A DNA stretch of 64,000 bases from the NCBI RefSeq assembly GCF_000725885.1, contig NZ_JODR01000002.1, forward strand, positions 186,001 to 250,000, read 5' to 3'. The notes beneath the pieces were generated by a model that was not told where the DNA came from, did not search any database, and saw only the letters and a list, made by a program, of their open reading frames with translations. This DNA comes from Streptomyces albus subsp. albus. GTDB taxonomy: Bacteria; Actinomycetota; Actinomycetes; Streptomycetales; Streptomycetaceae. Position numbers and translations under genes: made by a program. This document shows, in pieces, positions 56,953 through 64,000 of the stretch (positions within the stretch are counted from its first letter, which is position 1; each line of letters opens with the position of its first letter).

Positions 56953-58874
56953 CACCGGCCTCGACCGGCAGGCCGACCCCGTCAGCCCCGTCAGCCCCGT
57001 CAGCCCCGTCGGCCACCGGCTCTCCGCCACCGGCAGATCCCCTGCGGACACCGCAAGCGCGGCTCCTGGCCGATGCCCTCGGTCCGGTCCGCCCTCCCGC
57101 GCCGACGGAGGGGACGAGCCGCAATCACCTGGCGCACCAACAGCTGGGCCGGCTGGCGGCGGTGCTGCCGCCGGCGCGGGAGCTGCTCCACGACGGCGAC
57201 TGGCTGGCCGCGCTCAGCTCCTGTGCGGCGCTCGCGGACCCGGCGCTCTACATGACGGTCGTCAACCACCATGTCCTGTGTCTCGGCTCCGTCGTCGCCT
57301 CGGCCGACCCGCGGCAGCTGCGTGCGGCGGATCTCGCGCGGGTCGTGGACGAGTTGGAGAGCGGCCACCGCAAGGGCGTCTTCCTGGTCACCGAGATCGG
57401 GGACGCCAACAGCCACCTGGCGCTGCGCACCACCGCCGAGTTCGACCCGGCGGCCGGGGAGTTCGTCCTGCGGACGCCGGACCGAGGTGCTGCGAAGTTT
57501 TCCAGCGTCGGCGTGCCGGGCAGGCCCCAGTCCGCGGTGGTGTGCGCCCGGCTGGTGGTGGACGGCACCTGCTACGGCGTCCATCCTTTCCTGGCCGACC
57601 TGTGCGACGAGCGGCACACGGCCCCCGGGGTCACGGTCTCCGGCGCGTTCGGTGTGGAGACGCTGCCGCTGGAGTACGCGCTGGTGCGGTTCGACGGCGC
57701 GAGGCTGCCCTACGACCGCTGGCTGCGCGGCACGGCCCGGATCGACGGCGAGGGTGTCTTCCACGACCCCCACGGCGATGCCGGCCGTGCGCTCCGGCGC
57801 ACGCTCGATGTCGGCCGGCCGCTGTGGGCGACGGTGCCCTCGGCCGCCACGGCCACCGCCCGCGCGTCCGCCGTCGCGGCCCTGCGCCACTCCCGGCACC
57901 GGCGCTCGCACGGCCGGCTCGCACCGGGAGCACCCGTGCTGGCCTACAGCACCCAGCAGCGGTCGGTGCTGGGCGCCTCGGCCGAGGCGTTCGCCCTCAG
58001 CTGCGCTGCCGGCAGTGCGCTGGATCTGTGGCAGCGCTCCCAGGACGCAGGCGGGGAGACGGAGGAGTCCGCGGCGGCGGAGACGGCGTTCTCCCCCTGG
58101 GCGGCGGTCGACCGCCGGCTCTCCGCTTTCAAAGCGTTCGCGGTGGACGGCGCGGCCCGGGTCTCGGCCGAGTGCCGGCGCCGTTGCGGCGTCGCGGGCC
58201 ATCTCGCCGTCAACCGGGTGAGCGGTTACGCCGGATTCGCGGAGGCCTTCGGCGCGGCCGGGGGCGACAACCGGCTCATCCTGCTGGACATCGGCCGCGC
58301 TCTGGCGGACGAGGACACCGACGAGGCCGCACATGCCGCTGCCCCGCCTGCCCCCGAGGGCACTTCGGCAGCGGCCGGCACCGACGATCCCCACTGGTGG
58401 CCGCGGACCGTCGGCGTGCTGGAACGACGGCTGACGGCCCGGCTGCGGGCGGCGCTCGACGAAGGCCGGCGACGGGGACTCGACGGCATGGACCTGTGGA
58501 ACCCGCTGCTGGAGCGGGCCCGTCAGCTGGGGGAGGTCCACACCCTCCGGCTCGCCGCACGGTCCGTGGCGGACGCCGTGACCGCAGCGCACGGCCACGA
58601 TCCGGTCGGACGAGCCCTGGCCGCCCTCTACGGCACCACCCAGGCGCTGCGGCTGTCCGGCCCGCTGCAATGGGCGGGCGTGCTCTCCGGCGAGAGTGCC
58701 GCCTCGCTGGAGTCGGCAGCGGACCGGCAGTGCGCCGAACTCGCGCCGTACCTGGACGAGATCGCCGCGCGCCTGGCCCCACCCGAAGACCTCGCCCCCA
58801 CCCCGCTCGCCGCCCCCGACTACGCGGCGGCGCTCCACTCCGCCCTCTCATGGCCCGACGGAGGAGACTCATGA
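56949..58874 (+). CDS. Acyl-CoA oxidase/dehydrogenase-like protein
   Basis: A 641-residue protein of the acyl-CoA oxidase family, which forms trans-2-enoyl-CoA using FAD. The middle domain has VFLVTEIGDANSHLALRTTA, and the helical part ends in the FAD/substrate region VSGYAGFAEAFGAAGGDNRLIL. At the position of the catalytic Glu in animal oxidases (YEGEN) this protein has AGGDN, so the base differs. An N-terminal Ser/Pro/Ala tail is encoded by four 9-base repeats (56979-57014). GTG 56949 overlaps the previous stop. In avenolide-type signalling pathways an acyl-CoA oxidase makes a butenolide precursor; a similar role here is only a possibility. Confidence 0.78.
   Translation: MTPASTGRPTPSAPSAPSAPSATGSPPPADPLRTPQARLLADALGPVRPPAPTEGTSRNHLAHQQLGRLAAVLPPARELLHDGDWLAALSSCAALADPALYMTVVNHHVLCLGSVVASADPRQLRAADLARVVDELESGHRKGVFLVTEIGDANSHLALRTTAEFDPAAGEFVLRTPDRGAAKFSSVGVPGRPQSAVVCARLVVDGTCYGVHPFLADLCDERHTAPGVTVSGAFGVETLPLEYALVRFDGARLPYDRWLRGTARIDGEGVFHDPHGDAGRALRRTLDVGRPLWATVPSAATATARASAVAALRHSRHRRSHGRLAPGAPVLAYSTQQRSVLGASAEAFALSCAAGSALDLWQRSQDAGGETEESAAAETAFSPWAAVDRRLSAFKAFAVDGAARVSAECRRRCGVAGHLAVNRVSGYAGFAEAFGAAGGDNRLILLDIGRALADEDTDEAAHAAAPPAPEGTSAAAGTDDPHWWPRTVGVLERRLTARLRAALDEGRRRGLDGMDLWNPLLERARQLGEVHTLRLAARSVADAVTAAHGHDPVGRALAALYGTTQALRLSGPLQWAGVLSGESAASLESAADRQCAELAPYLDEIAARLAPPEDLAPTPLAAPDYAAALHSALSWPDGGDS
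56979..57014 (+). repeat. 9-bp tandem repeat at the oxidase N terminus
   Basis: Four copies of CCGTCAGCC (the last CCGTCGGCC) in frame encode a Pro-Ser-Ala tail. Confidence 0.8.
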
Positions 58875-59965
58875 CAGCCACCTTCCCCGATCCCTCTCCC
58901 GCTGACTCGCACAGCGCGGAGCGACCCCGCATCGGCATACTCGGGATGGGCACCTATCTGCCCTCCCGGCAGCGCACGAACGACGAGGTCGCGCATGCGG
59001 CCGGGGTCAGTCCCGGCTGGATCGCCGAACGCACCGGGGTGCGCAAACGCCATACGGCCGCCCCGGACGAGGCGGCCTCCGACATGGCGGCAGCCGCAGT
59101 CCGCTCCGCGGTGGCGGCGGCCGGGGTGGACATGGACCGACTGGGCCTGCTGGTGCTGGCCACCTCGACCCCCGACGAACTGGGCCCGGCCACGGCCTGC
59201 CGCGTCCAGGCCCTCACCAAGGCGCGCAATGCCGTCGCCCTCGACGTGAGCGCCGCCTGCTCGGGCTGGCTGTTCGCGACCCGCGTCGCACACGACTACC
59301 TGAGCGCGGACGCCGGTACGGGCTACGCGGCCGTGGTCGGCGTCGAGGCCTACTCGAAGTTCCTCGACCCGGCCGACCGCGGGACCGCCGTCCTGTTCGC
59401 CGACGGCGCCGCCGCCTCCGTACTGGGCCCGGTGCCCGCCGAGGAAGGGTTCACCGACTTCCGGCTCGGCTCCGACGGGTCCCTCGCCGACCATGTGCTC
59501 ATCCCCGCCGGGGGCAGCCGGGCACCGGCCAGCACCGACACCCTCGCCGACGGAGGACACACCATCCGCATGGACGGGCGCGCCGTGCGGGATTTCATCG
59601 TCGAAATGTTCCCGGTCGTCGTCTCCGACTGCCTGACCCGCAACAGGCTGCGCATGGACGACATCGACTCCTTCGTCACCCACCAGCCCAACCCCAGGAT
59701 GCTGCGCTCCGTCGGCGCTGCGCTGGGCATCCCGCCCGGCAGGCTGCCCATCGTCGCGGACGAGGTGGGGAACATCGGCGCCGCCTCGACGCCGTACGCG
59801 CTGGCCGCAGCCGCTGTGGACGGCCCGCTGCGACGCGGTGACCGCATCCTGCTCGCCACGTTCGGAGCCGGCATGACATGGGGCAGCGCGCTGCTCACCT
59901 GGAGCGGCGCCCCCGCCATTCGCACCGGCCCCACCGCCGAATCCCTGGAAAGGAGCGCACGGTGA
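58871..59965 (+). CDS. 3-oxoacyl-ACP synthase III (FabH-like)
   Basis: A 364-residue ketosynthase III that condenses an acyl-CoA starter with malonyl-ACP. The catalytic triad is complete: Cys130 in DVSAACSGWLFA, His271 in VTHQPNPRM and Asn301 in VGNIGAAS. The first 20 residues are an extra hydrophilic tail. ATG 58871 overlaps the previous stop (ATGA) with GGAGGAGA upstream. In specialised pathways such enzymes choose unusual starters; the stand-alone acyltransferase, reductase and oxidase in the same operon suggest assembly and modification of a short acyl chain. No acyl carrier protein gene is in the window. Confidence 0.92.
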   Translation: MTATFPDPSPADSHSAERPRIGILGMGTYLPSRQRTNDEVAHAAGVSPGWIAERTGVRKRHTAAPDEAASDMAAAAVRSAVAAAGVDMDRLGLLVLATSTPDELGPATACRVQALTKARNAVALDVSAACSGWLFATRVAHDYLSADAGTGYAAVVGVEAYSKFLDPADRGTAVLFADGAAASVLGPVPAEEGFTDFRLGSDGSLADHVLIPAGGSRAPASTDTLADGGHTIRMDGRAVRDFIVEMFPVVVSDCLTRNRLRMDDIDSFVTHQPNPRMLRSVGAALGIPPGRLPIVADEVGNIGAASTPYALAAAAVDGPLRRGDRILLATFGAGMTWGSALLTWSGAPAIRTGPTAESLERSAR

Positions 59966-60831
59966 ACAACACGCCCGGCACCCTTCCCGCCACGACGGCC
60001 GAAGCCTTCCGGCTCGACGGTGCCCGCGCCCTCGTGACCGGCGCCTCCCGCGGCATCGGACGCGCCGTCGCCCTCGCCTTCGCCGACGCCGGTGCGGATC
60101 TGGCGCTGTCGGCCCGCAGCGAGGAGGCGTTACGGGACACCGCCGCCGAAGTGACCCGCCGGGGACGGAAAGCCGTTCCGGTACCCGGTGATTTCACCAA
60201 GGCCACGGCGGCCGCCGCCGTGGTCGACGAGGCCGCCGCCGCGCTCGGCGGACTCGACGTCGTCGTCCACAACGCCGGAATCCTGCCCAGCGGACCGGAC
60301 GGTGCACCGCGGCTCGCTCCCCTGCAGCACACCCGGCAGGAGGACTGGGACTCCGTGGTGACCGTCAACCTCAACGCCTCGGCCGCGCTGTGCCGGCACG
60401 CACACCCGCATCTGGCCGCGTCCCCGCGGGCCAACGTGGTGCTGATGTCCTCGGTCGCCGGCGCGGTGGGCACGCCCATGATGGAGGCGTACGCGGCGAC
60501 GAAGGCGGCACAGATCTCCCTCGCCCGCAGCCTGGCCGCCGGCTGGGCGCGGGAAGGCATCCGCGTCAACGCCCTGTGCCCGGGGTGGACCCGCACCGAC
60601 ATGACGTCGTTCGCCTCGCACACCGCTCCGCTGTCCGACTGGCTGATGGCGCACGTGCCGCTGGGCCGCTGGGCGGAACCCGAGGAAGCCGCGTGGGCAG
60701 CGCTGTACCTGGCCTCGCCCGCCGCGGCCTTCCTGACCGGTCAGGCGCTGCTGCTGGACGGGGGGCTCTCCGTTCCGGACGGCGGTCTTGCCGGTATCCC
60801 CAAGCCCGCCTCGCCCTTCGCCGAGGTGTGA
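59962..60831 (+). CDS. Short-chain dehydrogenase/reductase (3-oxoacyl-ACP reductase-like)
   Basis: A 289-residue classical SDR. Cofactor motif TGASRGIG, NAG in VVHNAGIL, and the Ser-Tyr-Lys triad (MSSVAGAVG, YAATK) are all present. A C-terminal PSSPF-like tail follows the usual LLLDGGLSV end. GTG 59962 overlaps the KAS III stop (GTGA). The likely substrate is the 3-oxoacyl product of that enzyme. Last gene of the coupled four-gene operon. Confidence 0.9.
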   Translation: MNNTPGTLPATTAEAFRLDGARALVTGASRGIGRAVALAFADAGADLALSARSEEALRDTAAEVTRRGRKAVPVPGDFTKATAAAAVVDEAAAALGGLDVVVHNAGILPSGPDGAPRLAPLQHTRQEDWDSVVTVNLNASAALCRHAHPHLAASPRANVVLMSSVAGAVGTPMMEAYAATKAAQISLARSLAAGWAREGIRVNALCPGWTRTDMTSFASHTAPLSDWLMAHVPLGRWAEPEEAAWAALYLASPAAAFLTGQALLLDGGLSVPDGGLAGIPKPASPFAEV

Positions 60832-61266
60832 TCGCACGGCCTCGACATCCTGCGCCCGGCTGCCCGGCCGCACCCTGTCGAACCGGCTGTCAGCAACTCG
60901 TGCGGCTTCGGGGGCCACAACGTGGCTCTCGGGTTCGTCCGGGCTCCTACGGCCCGCAGCGTGTGAGGGCAGCGGGACCGGGCTCGTACGGGACCCTGCG
61001 GGTGCTGTCGTCGTCGCCGGGCTCGTCGGCGGTACGCGTCGCCCTCGGCCGCGGCTGCTCCTGCGGTACGGCGGGCCCCGGTGCGGGTCCGCCTCCCATG
61101 GCCAGCGCGTAGTGCTCGGGATCGGTCATGACCGAACGGATACCTCCCGGCGCCGCTGGGCGAGGGAGCCGCGTCGGAAAGACCACCCGGGCGGCCGTAC
61201 GCGTCACCGCCCGCCCCCGCCGTTCCGAGGCCCCGGGCTCCGCTGGCGTGCCGTCGCTGCCGGTGC
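60832..61266. other. Convergent region between the SDR and TetR genes
   Basis: About 435 bases. No strong hairpin was found. A minus-strand frame of 60 codons (60947-61129) is listed separately; otherwise nothing is seen. Confidence 0.4.
60947..61129 (-). CDS. Possible small protein of unknown function
   Basis: Sixty codons starting MTDPEHYALAMGGG, acidic at first and Pro/Arg-rich later. GGGAGG lies 13 bases upstream, rather far. It has no known domain. It follows the TetR gene in the same direction. The opening looks protein-like but the frame may be chance. Confidence 0.3.
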   Translation of the reverse strand: MTDPEHYALAMGGGPAPGPAVPQEQPRPRATRTADEPGDDDSTRRVPYEPGPAALTRCGP

Positions 61267-61887
61267 TCAGTCTTCCGGCTGCGCGTCGTGGGGTGGCAGG
61301 CCGAGCAGGGGGAGCCATACGGCGTCGACGATTTCGACGATCGTCTCGTCCGGGACGGCGCCCATGCGCATCAGCATGTCGTGGCGGATCAGGTCGAACG
61401 GAAGGTTCACCGTGCGTGCGGAGCGCGGCGCGTCCGCGAGTTCGCCGCGTTCGACGGCGCGGTCCACGAGCCGTTCGAAGGGGGGCGTCCGGTCCGCGGG
61501 GAGCAGGCGGTCGCGCAGGTCGTTGAAGCTGGTGCCGGTCTCGCGGAAGTAGTCCGCCAGCTGGATGCGCATGAGGATCACCGTGCGGTCCCGCTCGGCG
61601 TTGATCGTCCGCAGGAGGGTGAGGGCGTCCTGGCGCAGGCTGCCGGTGTCAGGGATGTCCAGGGGCCGCCAGTGCCGGGTGAGGCTGGCGAGGAGCAGGT
61701 CCTCGCGCTGTGGCCAGCGCCGGTAGAGCACCGGCTTGCTCGTGCCTGCGCGCGCCGCCACGGCCTCGAAGGTGAAGCCGCCGTAGCCCTGCTCGACCAG
61801 GATCTCCCAGGCCGCGTCGGTGATCGCCTTCTCCAGTGCGGCGCCCCTGCGTCGGGTGGGGGTGCTCTCCGCGCGCTGCTCACTCAC
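61267..61887 (-). CDS. TetR-family repressor
   Basis: A 206-residue regulator. The N-terminal helix-turn-helix reads FTFEAVAARAGTSKPVLYRRW (about residues 38-58). The ligand domain is of the type seen in efflux or redox regulators. Two adjacent GTG codons could start it; 61887 has the better spacing to GGGGG. It is divergent from a medium-chain oxidoreductase, and the 175-base gap holds a perfect inverted repeat, the usual layout of a TetR repressor and its target. Confidence 0.87.
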   Translation of the reverse strand: MSEQRAESTPTRRRGAALEKAITDAAWEILVEQGYGGFTFEAVAARAGTSKPVLYRRWPQREDLLLASLTRHWRPLDIPDTGSLRQDALTLLRTINAERDRTVILMRIQLADYFRETGTSFNDLRDRLLPADRTPPFERLVDRAVERGELADAPRSARTVNLPFDLIRHDMLMRMGAVPDETIVEIVDAVWLPLLGLPPHDAQPED

Positions 61888-61943
61888 CACTACCCCCGTT
61901 TGTCCGATTCCGTGGCATTCCACCCGATTATTGGATCCGCTTG

Positions 61944-61986
61944 CGTATCTTATCTCGGGGTCGTAGCCTGGGAGCAATAAGATACG
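61944..61986. promoter_or_regulatory. Probable TetR operator
   Basis: CGTATCTTAT (61944-61953) and ATAAGATACG (61977-61986) form a perfect inverted repeat with a 23-base spacer between the divergent TetR and oxidoreductase genes. It may be one wide site or two half-sites bound by two dimers. Confidence 0.65.
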
Positions 61987-62065
61987 GGAGCGTTTCTTAT
62001 AGCTCGGTCGCCGCTTCAGCCCCGGCCGAGCCCGCTCGCCACCGACCCGCACTGGGGAAAAGCAC

Positions 62066-63025
62066 ATGCCCATGATCAACGCCGCGCTCGTGGAGTCCTT
62101 CGACGAGCCGCCGCACTTCCGCTCCATCCCCGCCCCCGAGGCCGCCCCCGGCCAGGAAGTGGTGGACGTCCTCGCCGTCGGCGTGCACCCCGCCACCCGG
62201 GGCATCGCCGCCGGCAAGCACTACACGAGCCCCAAGGAACTGCCCGCCCCGGCCGGTGCCGACGCAGTCGTCCGCCGCGCGGACGGCAGCCTCGCGTACG
62301 TCATGGTGCTGGGCGCCGGCTCCCTGGCCGAGCGCATCGTCATCGATCCGGCCACCGCCATCCCGCTCCCGGACGGAGCCGATCCGGCGCTGCTGGCCGC
62401 GACCATGAACCCCGCCCTGTCCTCCTGGTGTGCGCTGCGCACCCGAGCGGACTTCCGGGCCGGGCAGTCCGTCCTGGTGCACGGCGCGACCGGCAACGCC
62501 GGCTCGATGGCCGTCAAGGTGGCCAAGCACCTCGGTGCCGAACGAGTGATCGCCGCCGGACGCAACCGCACCCGCCTCGACGGCCTCACCAGCGAGGGCG
62601 CGGACGAGATCGTCCAGCTCACCCCCGACCAGGACGCCACCGCAGCCGCGCTCGCCGGCGCCGCCGCAGAGGTCGACGTGGTCCTCGACTACGTATGGGG
62701 GCCGCCCACCGAACTCGCCATGCGCGCCGTCCTCGAAGCACGCACCCAGCACACCCGCCCCCTCGACTGGGTCCAGGTCGGCGGCATGGGCGGAGACTCG
62801 ATCACCCTGTCCGGGCACGCCCTGCGCTCCAACGCGTTCCGCATCCTGGGCAGCGGCTTCGGCCAGGTGGACATGCAGGTCATCCAGCGCGAGCTGACCG
62901 AGCTGGCCGCCGCGGTCGCCGCGGGCGGCATGGCCGTGCGCCCCCATCCGTTCCCGCTCGACCAGGTCGAGGCGGCGTGGGCCCACAAGGACGCACCCGG
63001 CGAGCGCACCGTCATCCTGCTGTGA
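62066..63025 (+). CDS. Zinc-independent medium-chain oxidoreductase (quinone reductase-like)
   Basis: A 319-residue NADPH-dependent oxidoreductase. The Rossmann motif is VLVHGATGNAGSMAVKVA, with a basic residue cluster after beta-2 (AGRNRTRL) that favours NADPH. The zinc-ligand Cys/His set of alcohol dehydrogenases is absent. ATG 62066 was chosen; a Met two codons later is possible. It is the likely target of the divergent TetR repressor. Typical substrates are quinones or reactive enones; none can be specified. Confidence 0.85.
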   Translation: MPMINAALVESFDEPPHFRSIPAPEAAPGQEVVDVLAVGVHPATRGIAAGKHYTSPKELPAPAGADAVVRRADGSLAYVMVLGAGSLAERIVIDPATAIPLPDGADPALLAATMNPALSSWCALRTRADFRAGQSVLVHGATGNAGSMAVKVAKHLGAERVIAAGRNRTRLDGLTSEGADEIVQLTPDQDATAAALAGAAAEVDVVLDYVWGPPTELAMRAVLEARTQHTRPLDWVQVGGMGGDSITLSGHALRSNAFRILGSGFGQVDMQVIQRELTELAAAVAAGGMAVRPHPFPLDQVEAAWAHKDAPGERTVILL

Positions 63026-63115
63026 CGCCCACGCCACCGCCGGCCCGGCCCGGTGTCCGGGCGCCCGCCTTCCGGCACAGGGCACGGACCACGATGCGTG
63101 CCCTCGTGCCGGCCG

Positions 63116-63625
63116 TCACGGAAAGCCGCGCGGGGCACCGTCGATGACGGTTTCGTCGTCAGGTCCCACGTTCTCGATCAGGGTGATGTCCGAGAACTCG
63201 GCGACGACATGAATCGGGTACGTGGGCCCTTCGTCGCGGTAGGCGTACATGCGGTCCAGGTGGTCGTTCTGGAAAAGGACGGTGCGTTCGGGGTGTTGGG
63301 CGACCCAGCGCGGAAAGAAGATGACGCCGTGGGAAATCCGCGCGGCCGGCACCAGGGTGACGCACACCGATGTACCGGTGGGTTCGCTCCAGGAAATCTT
63401 GTACACGCCCTCGGTGAGAGCGACGAGGTCGACTTCCTGGTTCTTGACCCAGCGGCCACCGACCATGCCGCTGTGAATGCGGTAATCAATGGTCGTGGCG
63501 TTCTTGATGTACATCTCGTAGCGCCAGCCATTGGCGTAGGTGTATTCGACCCTACGGCCGATGATGCCTTCGATGTCCTTTTCGCCTGCCGTGCTGCTGG
63601 GAGGGAATATCGCTTGATGCGTCAT
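63116..63625 (-). CDS. padC: Phenolic acid decarboxylase
   Basis: A 169-residue lipocalin-like enzyme that decarboxylates p-coumaric, ferulic and caffeic acids to vinylphenols without a cofactor. The family core is nearly intact: [17 protein letters not shown] (Tyr28, Tyr30), [18 protein letters not shown] (Arg58), [13 protein letters not shown] (Glu81) and [13 protein letters not shown]. The N-terminal 20 residues are an extra tail. It lies just downstream of a methyltransferase gene in the same direction, with about 30 bases between them. Either it detoxifies plant phenolics, or it makes a vinylphenol for the methyltransferase. Confidence 0.92.
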   Translation of the reverse strand: MTHQAIFPPSSTAGEKDIEGIIGRRVEYTYANGWRYEMYIKNATTIDYRIHSGMVGGRWVKNQEVDLVALTEGVYKISWSEPTGTSVCVTLVPAARISHGVIFFPRWVAQHPERTVLFQNDHLDRMYAYRDEGPTYPIHVVAEFSDITLIENVGPDDETVIDGAPRGFP

Positions 63626-63655
63626 ACGGAACTCCGGTGAACGGGCGCCGGACGG

Positions 63656-64000
63656 TCAGGGTTTGCGGGCGATCACGCCTGCATTGGCGGTGGGTGCTTG
63701 CACGCGGGTGACGTGGATGTCGGTGAAGCCCGTCTCGGCGAGCCAGTCGGTGAGTTCGGCGGCTGTGAAGCCGCGGCCCCAGGTTTCCACCTGCATCGCA
63801 AGACCCATCAGGGCGGCGTCGAGCGGGCCGTCCTCGTCATCGTCGATCAACAGCTCGGCGATGACGAGCCGGCCGTTCGAGGGCAGGGCGGTGAAAGACC
63901 TGGTGAGCAATTCGCGGCACCGGGAGTCGGGCCAGTCGTGCAGGACGGAGGAGAACAGGTGGGTGTCGTAGCCTCCGGGGAAGCACGTGTCGGCGAAGAA
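63656..64000 (-). CDS. O-methyltransferase, C-terminal part (cut by window edge)
   Basis: The last 114 codons of a family 2 (plant/polyketide-type) SAM-dependent O-methyltransferase. The segment GGYDTHLFSSVLHDWPDSR is the hallmark of this family, with the His of the catalytic His-Asp pair in LHDWPD; RLVIAELLIDDD and GRGFTAAELTDWLAETGF follow. The gene starts beyond the right edge. It probably forms an operon with the phenolic acid decarboxylase. Confidence 0.88.
   Translation of the reverse strand, partial: FFADTCFPGGYDTHLFSSVLHDWPDSRCRELLTRSFTALPSNGRLVIAELLIDDDEDGPLDAALMGLAMQVETWGRGFTAAELTDWLAETGFTDIHVTRVQAPTANAGVIARKP

Overview
The window is high-GC actinobacterial DNA, most likely from a Streptomyces chromosome. 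Codons end mostly in G or C, GTG starts are common, and most genes inside operons overlap by 1-4 bases. From memory, the backbone gene order follows the S. coelicolor SCO5998-SCO6031 region read in reverse: hemE, DUF3000, response regulator, ribonuclease D, fadA/fadB, dxs, xylHGF, rok7B7, sugar ABC genes, aconitase, murA homologue. Accessory blocks sit between these genes. No tRNA, rRNA, CRISPR array or intact insertion sequence was seen.

Layout. 1-5155: the 5' end of hemE, a DUF3000 gene, a NarL-type regulator and ribonuclease D, with two non-coding repeat regions. 5156-8493: a thiolase and a hydratase/dehydrogenase for fatty-acid beta-oxidation. 8884-12747: a GT39-like membrane glycosyltransferase and dxs. 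13087-21226: a narGHJI nitrate reductase operon carrying an extra repeat-encoded reading frame between narH and narJ, with a divergent TDT-family transporter. 21321-33418: a XylFGH-like sugar ABC operon, a ROK repressor and two CUT1 sugar ABC operons. Each CUT1 promoter carries a DasR-like site, which points to N-acetylglucosamine or chito-oligosaccharide uptake. 33783-37238: a secreted GH92 alpha-mannosidase facing away from the second ABC operon. 37409-40713: a WXG100-like helical protein cassette with a lipoprotein. 40900-48335: an oxalate catabolism cluster (oxalyl-CoA decarboxylase, formyl-CoA transferase, acyl-CoA ligase, OFA-family antiporter, GntR regulator). 48484-53745: aconitase with an iron box, a small HTH protein and a MurA homologue fused to an XRE DNA-binding domain. 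53919-64000: the left part of a probable specialised-metabolism locus, with a TPR regulator, a tightly coupled acyltransferase/acyl-CoA oxidase/KAS III/SDR operon, a TetR regulator and its divergent oxidoreductase, phenolic acid decarboxylase and a truncated O-methyltransferase.

How the parts may work together. The ABC operons, ROK regulator and alpha-mannosidase look like a glycan-utilisation locus, with GlcNAc-type sugars under DasR and mannose removed by GH92. The oxalate operon would take up oxalate, cycle it through CoA esters and export formate. Aconitase carries a strong DmdR/IdeR-type iron box, and its upstream region shares an 18-bp operator (TATCTC-N6-GAGATA) with the HTH-MurA promoter, so the two loci may have a common regulator. 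The least familiar parts are the HTH-MurA protein with this paired operator, the repeat ORF inside the nar operon, and the four-gene acyl operon at the right edge.
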